Origin: Plasmopara viticola
Lineage: Eukaryota; Oomycota; Peronosporomycetes; Peronosporales; Peronosporaceae
Direction: 5' to 3'
Assembly: GCA_001695595.3 (NCBI GenBank)
Contig: MBPM02000009.1
Coordinates: 496,001-560,000, forward strand
Length of the DNA: 64,000 nt
Below are positions 11,803 to 24,705 of this stretch, piece after piece. The number at the start of each line of letters is the position of its first letter. Within the stretch, counting starts at the first letter, position 1. A model generated the notes under the pieces. It did no database searches. It worked only from the letters and a program-made list of their open reading frames with translations, and was not told where the DNA came from. A program made the position numbers and the translations under genes.

Positions 11803-12430
11803 TTACAGCTCAAAGAGTGCAGCACGCACTTCTTCCAAATTTAGGTATGAAGGGTCATCCACGATGAAGTGGCTTAGATCAATCCATTTTTCTTCTAACT
11901 TGGCAATCGTTAGGTTTGTGGAGTGTCTTGCACTTAATTTAAATTTGATTGCAAGTCATTTTAGATTTACTAGCTGTACTTGTCCTTGCTTGCCATGATC
12001 TTCTTTGATGTCAGTGTAACAGGCTCCGTCAGGAATCTGCGTATCTGTGGATGCAGGGTCTCTATCAGCGGAATCATGATCAACATCGGTTGGAATAGTA
12101 TGCAACTTCCAGCAGCTCGCTCGACCGTGTCGCATTAATTTCTGTATCAGATCTTTAATTTTAAAACTTCAGGGGCTTTATGCATGCGTTTAGCTTGACC
12201 CGATCCTTTCCACGCGTCGGCAAAGCAATCATTGATGAATTTATTATAATTCTTTCTTTGGGTCAAGTTCGACCGACCGCTGTTAGAGGCGTAGAAAGCT
12301 GATTGAGGGTAATCTCATTTTCGTGATCCGCTTCCGAAGTCAGTGCCGATTCAATTTGCTAATGTATTGCTGAGCTCGCTAATCTGTCGGCTCTCTTGTT
12401 TCAAATCTTAGAAGCTCATGCATTTGCAGG
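11803..12430 (-). pseudogene. Decayed coding sequence of unknown family
   Basis: Read on the minus strand, this segment gives protein-like text broken by frameshifts and stops. An upstream piece around 12300-12150 reads NLTQRKNYNKFINDCFADAW and continues GSGQAKRMHKAPEVLK. A downstream piece reads DTQIPDGACYTDIKEDHGKQ, then after an in-frame stop KLEEKWIDLSHFIVDDPSYL, and ends in EEVRAALFEL and a stop at 11805-11803. Charged helical composition over about 600 bp is unlike the surrounding sequence. I do not recognise the family; it could be a dead transposon gene or a dead host gene. Confidence 0.4.
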
Positions 12431-15400
12431 ACAACGGCTGATCTAATGCAACCAGTCAGAGCAAAAACTACCCAGGTTCCTTGCAATTGGATTAACCACA
12501 CATGTGTTAATCAGTGACCATCAATGATCAAACTCAATTTTTTTTATGGCTAGCAGACCAAACCCTGAGAGCAATTCGTCACTCACTATAAGACAAGGCA
12601 ACAATCTTGTATCCAATTTTATTTTTTCAATCAGGTGATTCTTAGATTGTACACAGCATGCACCACCAGCGTATTTGGCTCGATTTGACCCATCGTATTT
12701 TTTTCACTGTTGACTCTTTGCACTTTTCGAGAGCTGGTGAAACCGTATCAATTGGCTGACAAACTTGCATTTCAGGATGATTGACGCCAAAATGAAGTGG
12801 TACTTGCTGCTTAATGACCTACTAGGCGAAAGTGCTAATCAGCTGTTAGGTAGCCGATCTATGATCTAGCCACACTTAGGTCAAACATTAATTAGTCAGG
12901 AGGTCATCAAAAAATGAACTTGCATACAATATGTTAAGACCTCTCTCGTGCCACATTGTAGATTACCTCCTTTAGCTTAATTCTAAAGGCTGATAGCGAC
13001 GATAAAGAAGCAACATAAGAGGAGCACAGCTTCAGATAAACTCGCGCCTCCTCAATGCCACAGATGGGTTCCTTCCTTCTGAATGCGTTAAATAAGCCTT
13101 CTCCTTCTGATTGCCTTATGTCTCAGACAAGCACTTCTATCGATCTACAAGGCCTCGAGTATGAGTCCGCTGACTCGGGATAGCGCTAATAGACCGAGCG
13201 AAGCTAGATTTGCTGCTTAGGCTGTACACATGAGCCGTGCCTGCCTAAGAGGGGGAAATAATTCGTCGTCTCAACTAAAGGCTACTTGCAAGGTTGTGCT
13301 CTGAAAAACGCTGATCGCCAGTAAATGCAGGACACCTCACAAAGGAAGAGCTAAGATTTCATTAGAGAAGTGGGGTGAACACACGCCATGACTTCTTCTT
13401 CTTTAAAAAGCTACCAGCTATGAAGAAACCCAGCAGCGATGGATTGGTCAAATCACACGCAAAATCGCGAGTTCATTAAGAACTACTACAAGCTCGATGG
13501 GAGCGTCGAGTAAATTTGCGCGTCAAGAAACGATCGCAGTTAGCCGTAATTAATTGAATGATGCTTGAAAGCAATGCACGTGTAAAAGTTAAATGAATTT
13601 GACCGACAAGCAGAATACCTTCAACATTATGATCGACTTGTTTGTGGGATTTGGAGATTTCAACAGCACGGAACTATCTTTTATACTTGAACAATCACCA
13701 CTTAGTCATAGACATGACATGGCAGAAAAAATTAAGCTGTGGAACGAGTAAAGATTCAATGCATTAGTTGCTAGCTGTCGAATACGCTCATCAGTGCTGT
13801 TGTGAGTCATGCTTTCACCTATTTGTGCTCACGACTTTTTTGAAAAGAAATCTGGGCAGATACATCGAAGTATCGAAGAAGCTGGAATCTTTACGAAGGT
13901 AGTCATTACGACGTCTCAAAGTGTTTCTTAAATAAATTAAGTTGGCGACACTGGCTGCTGAAGACGTTAAGTATACCGTTCAGGATGTAGGTAGAATCAC
14001 TTCGAGATAAGTAGCGCAGTGCCAACAACAATGGGCAACAAAGTTGGGTGACATAGGTATACAAGACGCAGAGAATAGCACAGCTCTGCGGGTAGGTAAT
14101 ATGGCATTACCATGTGCACATAATATATCTCCTCGAGTGAATAACTTAAATCCGCAAGACATATCAATTACAAAAAAAGGTCAAATTTGGGTAGCAGAGC
14201 TTCATCAAGAGCGGGTAATGCAGCTTTGCTATACGAGAATAATGCAACTTCGATCGCTGGGTGTCACGATAAAAACTGTAATCGACACAAGCAACTATGT
14301 CCGCAAATACAGTGGAGATACAGGGTGAGGTTTAAATTGGAGACACTGCCAAAAGTGTCATGAGTACTGATTCTCAAAGAGCTCAAGTCGACTGAGCTCT
14401 TTGTTAGTACGTCGCCAACAATTTGGAAGGATAATTTCTTTTGGAATATTTTTGATAATTCAAAGCATTTTTTTTCTTGACGTATTTGTCGTATAGCAGA
14501 CAGCGTACGTTGCGCCCTGGTCCACAGATTTGAAAGATTTCGAGGATTCGTTAAAAGCTCATTTGCAGGAATGTCGCTTTTCTGAGATGAGCTAAAGAGA
14601 GATGTAGCACTAAAAAATTCGGGAGGAACACGTGCCAGCGTGTCTCTGGGTAATGACCACTGACACGAGAGGACTGTGTGTCCTTTTGCTGAATATGCAA
14701 ACAACGACAGAGTGTGAGAGTCGAGCTTCGTCATCGACTTTCCGTTCTGAAAAGTCGAGCAAAAAGGACCAATATGTTTGCGCTTACAACAATCTAAACA
14801 GTGCAACGATGCCTGCACTGATGCTGATCTCTTAACAAATCGTGTTGCTTACAGCATATATGGCTGAACGCTGTACAGATCTCTAGATTTTGTAGATGCT
14901 AGCTAAGATGCCTTTTGCGGCGATTTACATGCCTAGCGCATACTATGGGTGTGATAAGTGACATCACAGAAGGTAACGAACGCCCTGGAGACATTATGAA
15001 TTGATCACATTGTTGACTCGACCATTTTGGCGTTTCTCTCTCACGCAATTTGTCAACATGTTCGCTTGCAGCCGTTATGAAGAAAAAGGAGCGGCACTGG
15101 AGGTCCTTTCAAGTCAGCTACGACAAGCATTTGTGGTCACGAGAGCTAATAAAACATTATGCCAAGCCAACAAAGGTCTCTTGGTGACAAAGAAAACTGT
15201 TATCTCGTAAGGAGATTCGAGCCAATTCAATGAAAGCGGAAACTGTCTTGGTTAAGTCACTTCCACGCTTCTAATAGAAACTTAAAAAATGGCACAGCTT
15301 AGTCAGCTACTTGCAGTGGTCTGTACTAATTAAGCGGTTCTTGCAAAGCCTATGTTCAATCGATTTAAAAAGACATTGAGCGGTACTGAGAGAGGTTGAC

Positions 15401-18400
15401 GTACAAAATGAATGATAAATTGAGCCCTTGATGCAATTCTTTAATATTAAAAAGCTTGTTTCATCGCTCGATATCGACGACAGCTGAGTGAATAAAAAAT
15501 CTGGGTGGGGGGACAGCGGTCTTGCCTGGGTCTTTACTTTAAACAATATAGATCCGAGAAAAAAGATTAAAGATCATATGATGCTCCGATTGATGATCGT
15601 TCAAGCCAAGAAATTTTTTGTATTTGTTTCAATTACCCGTGGGTGGCCCCGCATGTACAGGTGAGTGGTACTTATATAAAGTCGTGAGACTCGCTTGAGG
15701 TCACTTCAGTCTATCTTTCTGAGAAATCTGTCAGTATCTGTGGGTTGTCTGAACTTCATAAGCCTCGTCTTTGTTTTTGTCTTGTCAAAAATTTACGACA
15801 ACACGGGTTGACGATCTAAAGTTATAATTTAGCAAATGATCACTAGCGAAGAGACGCCATACGGCTATATTTTAGTCCCGTCCATCTTTCTAGACGTACA
15901 TGGACGCACTACAGACAAATTAAAGAATTAGACGTGGTCCGGCCACAAATAAGTCCCGTCTATAGACGGCATGATTATAATGTAGTTCGTCATTCACAAT
16001 TTGTCACAGATACGCTTCAGTGCACAGACTGCGCAGCGACATCTTTTGGAGCACGATTGAGTCGTTTCTGTCTCACCGGATGCTTAAGGATGGTCTGGCT
16101 TTGACATCGGCTAGCGGGATGAAATAGCGCTCTCAATAAAGCGCCTGGCACCATCGTGTCCCGAGAGCCACATTCTGTCCATAAACGTCTTGCTGTAGAT
16201 AAGTTAATTAAAACTGGTGTGACTGTGCATATTGGCCAGCAGAAAATGCTATGCGATTTTACACTCCTTAATTTAGTGGGGCTTGAATTTCAAGGATTAG
16301 AGAAGAAAGACACCAACATGCGTTTCCTAGTAAATCTTAAACGTAAATCCAAATTCCTTTTGAACTGATGGAGCAATACAAATGTTAGTAAACGGACATC
16401 TATGCGTCTGCATTCACCTGAATATAAACAAAACGAGATTCCAGACAAATATGGGAGAGTATTTGCCTACATTTTGAAAATTAAAACTTGATTAAGCAAG
16501 TTAAACATCATTTAATTGGACATTTTCAAACCTTTAGGAGAATATGGGTCGGCGTACACCATCGAATTTTCCGAGACGATGTTGACGTACCCACCTTTCT
16601 AGGTGAGTCGTCTAAGACGTTCTATGAAAAAATGATCCACATATGAGACTCAAAGTTTCCCACCACAATTTTGTAGCCTTTACTCCGCACCTAATTTCGA
16701 AATACATTTGAACCTTGCAGGTAGGCACATGACGGCTAATAGTGTCAATAGCCACCATCGTAACGGCCATAAGGCTGAGAGACCAACTTTAATTGCTTCG
16801 AGCACAGCTTAGAGACTTTGCTGAGCTGTGCGCCGGTCGACCCAATTGTGGATCCCATGCGCTTATTGATCAAAGAGTCCAGCTTAATTAAGAAAGCCAT
16901 AAAGGGCCGGGGTCACCATAGAGAAGTCCGCAGTTTGACCGCCAGGGCCAACCTCAAAGAAATTTCAAATGCATACACTCGGTTGCGTGGATTCATAAAA
17001 AGGGTGTAGAGCTTGATCAATAAAGCCCTCGTTAGTAGCTAAGTCAATTCACATTTGAATGCGCAGTATATATGCTTCCACGGGGCTCGTGAGCTCCGTG
17101 TGAAATGGCTGATCATCATTTTTATAGCACCCATCCAAGTTTTGGGCAACATCAGCACAATCTCTTGAGGTCTTTGCGATCCGAAAAAAGTATTTGCTTT
17201 GAAGAAAATCCGTAGCCATCCAACGGCAATTTGGAGAATGGCAAGAGTAGTCCTCGGAGCTTATATTTTCAGCACCTGCATGGAAGTTTGCCGTAGCCGA
17301 GACATATTTATAGGGAGTAGTCTCCGACCCACAAGATGAGCACGGCATTCTCAGCACAAAACATAAATATGGATTGAATGTGTTATGGTAGGCTGAAGTA
17401 CACCCAAGCACAACGGGTATTCTTTCACCTGATAGAATTCGTAAAGGTACAAAAGAAGCTTGGATATTCCTAGACCGCTAAAATAATCAGGCTTTCCACA
17501 GCACCTCATAAATATTCCAAACGAAACTTGATGCAGTGTTGAAGGCACGCTATAGCCGCTGTAAAGTCCATGACTCATCTTATTTAAAGATTAATTTCCG
17601 TGAAAGAAGTTGCCTCCGGAGAGCCGTTGTGGCAAAAGAAGAAACGGCGTGCTGCTCAGCTTTTTGGCTTCCAGCGGACGGCTACCACTAAAGCTCTGTT
17701 TTTCTTGTTTGACTAAAATTTTTGCGAAACGTTGCGTTAACACTTAGTGTGTGCGAGTCGCAATACCTGTGTCGGCAATCTTAGTCTTTCACGACACTTC
17801 AAGGTTTACTGTGAAATGTCGACTTCGTCCTCGCTCTGCCACCCAACGTCGGTGGTATTTACCTAATTAACGAGGGATAAAATCGCTTTTGATTGTTCTA
17901 CCTAATCAATAAGCTTTTTTCATGACCAGGAGTCTGATGGCACTTTGTTTAATATCCAAAGCTTCCTTATGGCTGGTGAAGCCGTTTTATCAGCATTATC
18001 ATTTCTTTAGGTCTTAGCGAACAAGTGCTCGCTAGAGCGCTTGTGACTTTCTCTATCTCCGTCACCGCCCTTTAGCAAAAGTTTTTGTGATTCAAGGGAA
18101 TTGACAAGCAGTTTGCGCGCATTCCACGTAGTCGAAATTTTTTCATTTTTTCCCTGCCCGAGCGGCTTTTTGGCAGGCGAGACACATTTCAATCACCGCC
18201 TTTACCGCAGACGCAGTTTTTGGCGCAGAGGCTGGCTTTGACTATCGGATGTCGAAGTCACGAGCCTTTCGGATGATTAGCTTAGTCCCTTTATCAAGCG
18301 GTAGACCAGCAGCCTTCTTCGCTGAGTAATTGGGAATCATTATGACCAGACTGACTTCTTTTGTAGTGACCGAAGGAATGGAGAAGTCTCTTTTCCGTTG

Positions 18401-19472
18401 GATGTGAGTCAGATCTTAGCAAAGGAGCATGCGTTTCTACTTAGCCGAACATTGTTTTAACGAGCTCTCTAACCTTGTAAGAAATCATATACTCCATCGG
18501 TATCTATGCCGGTATACACAATGCTATATTTCGAAAGACATTTGCGGCGGCTACTTAAGTCACTTTGAGCAAAATACATTGATACATAGCAGTCATTCAA
18601 GATTGATTTGCACAGCAAGGTGCTATGTGACTTTGTCACATTACCAGATCCTGCAAATATGGTCGAGTACCGCGTATGCAGCACCGGAACCTCTTGTCCG
18701 ACACGGTATTTTTTCTGACCAATCCGACCAACTGCTCTTTTTTTACTGATTTTCCTTTCAACACGTCACAGATTATTAGCACGCGTCGCATATTTGCACC
18801 CCCATCTAACTTTGCGTGTGAGGCGACTAACCTCATGCGTAATTAAGACGTACGGAATGCGTATTGACAGGCACACGACCGTCGAGAAAAGAGTCCACAG
18901 GTACACGCATTTCCGCTAGCGCAAGACCACGACATTGATCGTGACGACAGTGCTTAGCAACGGACTTTTTTTCTGTAAAATTACATAAAACAACGAGTCC
19001 ACAGAAGCGGGACTCTGTACCGTAATCCCTTTTCTACCAATCGAACCGCATTGTCATAAATTCTGACCACTCCCCGGCCTTCTCTATCCCGAACATTCTC
19101 CCTTCGTTTCCACATTATTGTATTACCACGGACACAAAATCTACACGCCGACCGAACGACATCCAGCCCAGCCCAGTCCGCGTCTTCTTCGCAGTCGTAC
19201 GCATACAGTCGACTGCATCGTACAAAAAGACCCTCGTTAACACACACAAACACTTGCGTCCAATTATCTCTAGCATCGCCGTCTTTGTTGCACGATAGAG
19301 AGAGCGATCTCGAGAGGATCTCCTTGCGTTTCTCGACTGTTTCAGGTTCTCGTTCAGACATCCAGCTGAGCGCGTCACGCAACGCCTACGCGAGCCAACA
19401 CATCGTGATTGGCGTGCTGTGTCTACTTTGACGTCCATTTCGCTCCAGCATTGCGCAGTAGGCGACGGGAGG
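12431..19472. other. Gene-poor AT-rich desert
   Basis: About 7 kb with no gene I can support. It is probably old transposon debris. A TATA-containing stretch at about 15655-15700 (TTATATAAAGTCGTGAGAC) could be part of a decayed LTR, but no matching partner was found. The last 500 bp, more GC-rich, should be the promoter and 5' leader of the RRM gene. Confidence 0.5.
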
Positions 19473-21695
19473 ATGGCAGACGTCACCAAGTTGGGGTACG
19501 TTGGTGCATGCACAGTTCCTGAGTGGACGACACTGCGCTCTGTGGTCATTCCGACGACAATCGTGGCTCACGATGGCGTTGGTGTGCTTTTGTACTTAGG
19601 AAAATATTCATCGGGGGCCTTTCATACGAGACGACGGATGGTAACAGTGTTTTCTCGTGCCGAAGCCCAAGGATTGACAAGTGACTCATTCTCGTGCCAT
19701 GCCTGTAGAGAAGCTTCGGTCGTACTTTAGTGCGTACGGCACGGTGACGGATGCCGTCGTCATGAAAGACCCGATTTCGAGGCGATCGCGCGGGTTTGGC
19801 TTTATTACGTATGCAGACCCATCGTGCGTCGATCGAGCTCTTGCGCAGCCCAACCATATTCTAGATAGTCGTCGCGTATGTGACGTTTAAGTACTCTTTC
19901 ACTGCACTTGAGCACTGATTTTTCGGGTCCTTGTCTGTGAGTGTAGGTGGAAGCCAAGCGTGCTGTTCCTCGTGCAGAGAGTCTTCGTGATATTGGAAGT
20001 GGCTCGTTAACAAGTCGAAGCAATAATCCCAGCACCATCTCGAGTCTCACCGCCACCAGTTTAGTGGGGGCCACAAAGAAAATCTTTGTGGGTGGGTTGC
20101 ATTATGAAACAAAGGATCGTACGTCTCTTGTGGCATCTCGTGCTTGCTCTCTAGATGACGCGGGCTCACTTTGTGACTACTTGTCTTGTGTCGCAGCGGT
20201 GTTTAAAAAGTACTTTATGCAGTATGGCAAGGTCGTGTCGGCCGAAGTGATGTTTAATCGCGAGACGAACAAGTCGCGAGGCTTTGGGTTTGTCATCTTT
20301 GAGACCGAAAGTAGTGTGGAGATGGTGTTGCAGGAAGCGAATCACGTGATTGATGGCAAATCGGTGGAGGTCAAACGGGCTGTACCACGAACGGATGTCC
20401 CTCCTCCACGATCCGTGTCGTCGCGCGGGGATTCGTTTAGTGGTCTCTCGGGTCCAGGCTCTGTTGGGAGCTTGGACGAAGTGAGTTCGACGACAACGCC
20501 CCCCGTGTCGCTCTCTGGTAGTGTGTCGTCGACCAATGGGCTCGCTACTGCCATGGGCTCTGAGAAATTACCGCGAACTTCCTCGGCTACCATGAATCTC
20601 ATGCCGAATGGAATGCTCAAAGGATATGCTGCCGCTGTTCGTTATGGCGGTCGTGGCATGCTGAAGACGTCAAGTGCGAATGCCATGCATTCGTCGTCGT
20701 CCGTGACGTCGCCACGACCATTGTCTAGTAATGGGGATACGTGCAGTATCAACGGCATTACTCTCGATGCCTCTACGATCAGTGGCGTTGCCGATGCTCT
20801 CTCTAGTCTGGTGATTGGCGATGGTAGTTTTTCACGTGGAGGTGGCATCTTAACAGGAGGGAGCGTCGTTGCGTCTCCCCCGCTGTCTGCGGGCTCATCG
20901 TCGCGCGGATCGACCGATCATTATATGGACTCGGCCACCGTGTCAACGACGACCAATGGCCACATGTCCCCGCTAAATGTCGCGTTTCACCCGCTTGACA
21001 CTGACCCGGTCATTGAGCAATGGAAATTGTCTCCAAGTCTCGGTCCCCAACTCTCACCAAGTGCCCCTCATTCGTCGCCGTCTAACTCGAGCTTTCTTCA
21101 TTCTGGAATGGTAGATGGTAGCACCGAGCACGGGTCAAACTTGTCGTGGCAAGCGACGCCCTGGCAGCAACAATCGTGGGGCTCACCGCCGCTGCCACAG
21201 CCTTCACAGCAGCAACAGCCTCCGCTCCCACCCGCTCCTGCTCCATTGTTCTCGATCTTTTCTTCGCAACATACTGATGGCACTCCTCTTCATGGATCTA
21301 GCGCATGGTCTTCGAACCCGGACATTGGCTACAGCAACAGTGACACGATTGGTACCACGGGCCACGATGGGTTCAAAAGTGGCATGATGGGTATGGGTCT
21401 CTCTATCGACGGTAGCTTTGGTAATGTTGGTCAATGTGCTTTTGGAATGCACGCTGAAGACGACCATAGCGCAACGTACTCGTCGCTCGGGGGCTTTTTG
21501 CCGCCAAATTATCTTTTACCCGACCACGACCAGCAGCACGACGAAAGCGAAGCGACCGAACACTCTCTAGACTCGTTTGAACGAATGATGAGCAATGATG
21601 TCGCATCGGATGGAGACGGATTGCGCAAGGACCCTCTTTCTGTGAAGTACGACGTCCCATCATCTACAGCCGAGTCCCCTCGGCAATACCGATAA
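19473..21695 (+). CDS. Two-RRM RNA-binding protein (Musashi/hnRNP A-like)
   Basis: Sequence-specific RNA binding by two tandem RRMs, resembling Musashi, DAZAP1 and hnRNP A/B proteins. Five exons, 19473-19495, 19600-19640, 19709-19875, 19947-20118 and 20197-21695, encode 633 residues. The tiny first exon (MADVTKLG) joins to KIFIGGLSYETTDEKLRSYF, the canonical start of a first RRM, and the phases agree at every junction. RRM1 spans about 8-85 with RNP2 KIFIGGL and RNP1 RGFGFITY; RRM2 spans about 121-197 with RNP2 KIFVGGL and RNP1 RGFGFVIF. Each RRM is followed by the same basic motif VKRAVPR or AKRAVPR. The remaining 430 residues are disordered and rich in Ser, Gly, Pro and Gln, with a QQQQPPLPPAPAP stretch near the middle. 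The fourth intron (20119-20196, 78 nt) has no in-frame stop, so its retention would insert 26 residues into RRM2. Confidence 0.9.
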
Positions 21696-22316
21696 ATAGC
21701 GGCCGTCAAGACACTGGAAAAGGTCCGTTTTAGGACACGTTTTGACAGTGAACCTCAGTCGAAGAAATGCGGCAATGTGTCAAGCTGATGGTGTGCCGGT
21801 CGTTCTAGTGTGTCGAACACTTCTTAGACAAGGACAGCAACATGGAGCAAGCAGAAACGACAAGGGAAGAGGGGTTTGGGTGACGGATGATCGGAACAGG
21901 AGAGAATTAGAATTAGTCGAGTAGGAGATAGGTTTATCTAGGTAGTTTACAGGCAAGAGGAAGGGAGAAGGCAACGCGGATGGAAGGACGAAAAAATAGG
22001 AGCGTCATGTTTGCTCGCTTAAATCGCGGTCGTACATTATTATTGTAATGGATGGGAAGGACTAGATTGTTACGCATTGCGATACACATATGCAATATAT
22101 TCAGCCGCATAACTTGGGTATTGTGTTACTATTGCAATTTTACCAATTTAGTCAATTTAAGCATTTGGGGTACCAATATGGGTCTACAATAAACCGAATT
22201 TCTACTGAACCAAACCACAATACCTTTTTCTATCCCTGTACTATTTCTTAAGTACGTATTGATTTCCTCGTTCCAGAAACAAGAAGTGTCAAAATCTGAA
22301 TCAAGATAGTTTTCAA
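21696..22316. other. Intergenic 3' flank and promoter
   Basis: This stretch contains the 3' untranslated region of the RRM gene and the promoter of the F-BAR gene, both on the plus strand. It is purine-rich around 21840-21990 and AT-rich after 22010. No gene or repeat is seen. Confidence 0.5.
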
Positions 22317-24602
22317 ATGGCCACCAAGTGGGCGGCATCAGACGAAGAGAATCAGTGGCGCCGCACGTTCTGTCAAGTTCCATTCAATGCTATTCACGAG
22401 CATGCAGAGAAAGGAAAGCGTAGCCTGCAAGGACTCGTGGCGTTCTTTCGGCGTAAAGCACAGACGGAGCGTGGAGCAAGTGAGCAGCTTCGGAAGGTTT
22501 TGCGGGACGAGATTGGTGCACTGGAAGAGCCGGGATCGGGCATACGACGCACGTTACTCGAACTCCAGACGTACATTGATGAGAGTTGTAGACAGCAGCA
22601 GGTGATAGCTCAAGTGCTGGATGAGCAGGTCGCAGAGCCGTTAGCGTCGCTCAAAGACGCGTCGGAATCGTACATCCAGACACTTCAGGGCGAGATTTTA
22701 AACGCTCATAATGAATACCAAGTGGCTGTAGATGAACACAACGAGACGATGGACCGACTGAATAAAGCCGCGAGGGGGCTACGAGAAGCCAGAGACAAAC
22801 AGAGACTGGCATTGCAGGTAAGCGGGATTGAATTGGAGGCTTTTTAGAGAATTGACTGGTGTATATTATGCAGGGAATCGGTGTGCCAGTCTTTGAGCTG
22901 CAAAGATTGGCTGCTCGCGTTGCCAAGTGGGAAGAGGAGCAAGCTCAGGCTGTGATGGCTCGTGTACGAGCAAAAACGACGCTGTATAATCGGATCATTG
23001 CAAGAGATGAGATGACAATGGCGGTGAGTGTGGCGTATCAAAAGGCAGAGGAAGAGCGATTGGATCAGCTGCATAAGAGTCTACGTCGCTTTCTTCATGT
23101 CGAGAAGGAGCGATTGCAGGTGTCGCAGCAAATGCTGACGACACTCGAGACTCATGTGCAGAGTTTGAGTCGAGCAGAGGATATTCAACTCTTTATCCAT
23201 AATCAGCGAGATCCAGACAACATGCATTTTCAAGGCAAGGCATTGGCACTATTAGATTGGCAATGGAATAAGGCCCAAGGCGACCGTGCGGTGACTGTGA
23301 GGCGGCACCCGCATAGTTTATTAGAGCATCGAAGCAGCATTGAGGCGAATGAAGTATCCTTGGCCACATCACCGCGAGTCTTGCCAGCGACGCCATTATG
23401 CCCGAGACAAGGACATGCACTTAATACGACCGTGATGGCTTCTGGGGCTTTGCTAGATAGCCCTCATACTGATCGACCACAACATCCAATGAGCACTGCG
23501 CTTTGCCAGTGTTTTGCCGACGATGTCAAGCACACTGCTTCGTTTCGTGAAGAGGATGGCGATGCAATAGAAGAGCCATTACGAAAGCAATCGAACGCTG
23601 ATAGCGATAAGCTGGTAATACCGAGAGAAGGGGAGATCAGGCACGCGAGTGTCACGGCAGAGGCTCTTGTTCGGGAGACGTGCAAGACAGTAGAGGGACG
23701 TGGTCTATTTGTCAAGTGCTTGAATCGGCAGCGCAGCTTAGAAACCAAGATCAAGGACCGTGCAAGTTTCGACACTCTGGTCACATGTTTTAAAGCTTTC
23801 CTTGACGAATGCGTCCGCGAAGACGATGTGAAGGCAGCAAAAACGGCCATGATTTTGGCCGAGACATTTTACTATCCAAAAAGTCGACGACACGAAAGTG
23901 AAGTCCAATTAGAGGCAAATCAACAAGAGGTAGGGGAGTTGCAACGGAATGGCTGGATCGAGGATGAAGGGGACGACCTCAAGACATCCTCACTATCAGC
24001 TGAGTGTGGAGGCTTTACTGAATGTACGAACGAGAAACTGTTACAGCATGTGGATGAGACACACCCTTTGTTACATGGAGGTGGACTTGGACGAGGAGCT
24101 ACTCGGACATATCTGCAAGAGGAAGTGAAGGAACATTCGATATGGAAGACACCTTCAGTACGTTCGTTGCTTTCTTCTTTGCGATAATTCAGCCATTTAA
24201 CCAGTGTCATTTCATTCCAGTTTTGGGAGAAGGCTCTTTTATTAGCAATCGGGGAAGAGCTCCAACGAACGCCTCAGCCGTGTCCATGGGAAGAACTTGT
24301 AAGTGGTGTGCCCAAGCATGACAGTGAGTCTTGAGTCGTTTCGTTCTGCTTGTCATACATGTCATGACGCTGGTTTGTATGATTTTATAGATCTTCCGTC
24401 CCGTGAAGAGGCTGTCTGTCGCGTGCATAACATTGTGTTTGGTCAGCTAGGTTCGTTTACGCTAAGCATGCTCGAGTTTGAGGTGCCGCTGTTACAGATC
24501 GAGTCGTTCGTAGAAACCATGTGCGATGCACATGAATTGACTGAGGATCAGCGTTTTCTTTTGCGGAGAAATTTGCAAGAGATTTTTGCAACGTTACGGT
24601 GA
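22317..24602 (+). CDS. F-BAR protein with KIAA0513-like C-terminal domain
   Basis: Likely membrane-curvature scaffold acting at the plasma membrane or endocytic sites. Four exons, 22317-22817, 22874-24157, 24221-24323 and 24391-24602, give 699 residues. Residues about 15-295 read as an FCH/F-BAR helical domain (RTFCQVPFNAIHEHAEKGKR, RKAQTERGASEQLRK, then LQRLAARVAKWEEEQAQAVM). A disordered linker (about 300-480) follows. The C-terminal 220 residues match the KIAA0513 (SBF2-like) domain pattern: SFDTLVTCFKAFLDEC and KAAKTAMILAETFYY early, IWKTPSFWEKAL across the second intron, then FGQLGSFTLSMLEF near the end. The third intron is not certain: GTAAGT at 24299 is the stronger-looking donor but breaks the frame, so I use GTGAGT at 24324, which restores the conserved ending. 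It is convergent with the thiolase gene, 103 bp away. Confidence 0.85.
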
Positions 24603-24705
24603 TGGCTAATATTTTAGAGCTCATTTAGCGCATCTACAGGTTAGAAGGATGCAACGGCTCAACTTTGTACAATGACAATTCGTTTGAGCTGGCCGTGCGT
24701 GATAA

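Noticed and set aside
14264..14818. Longest open frame of the first desert (184 codons, minus strand)
   Set aside because: No recognisable motif or domain, a composition like the surrounding sequence, and no splice or start context. An open frame of this length is possible by chance in a 10-kb region.
18981..19382. 133-codon minus-strand frame upstream of the RRM gene
   Set aside because: It lies in the probable promoter and leader of the RRM gene, has no domain, and its charged text looks like a GC-driven opposite-strand reading.
24299..24304. Strong GTAAGT donor in the F-BAR gene third intron
   Set aside because: Splicing there gives a frame that stops soon after the acceptor at 24390, losing the conserved KIAA0513-like end. 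GTGAGT at 24324 keeps the frame.
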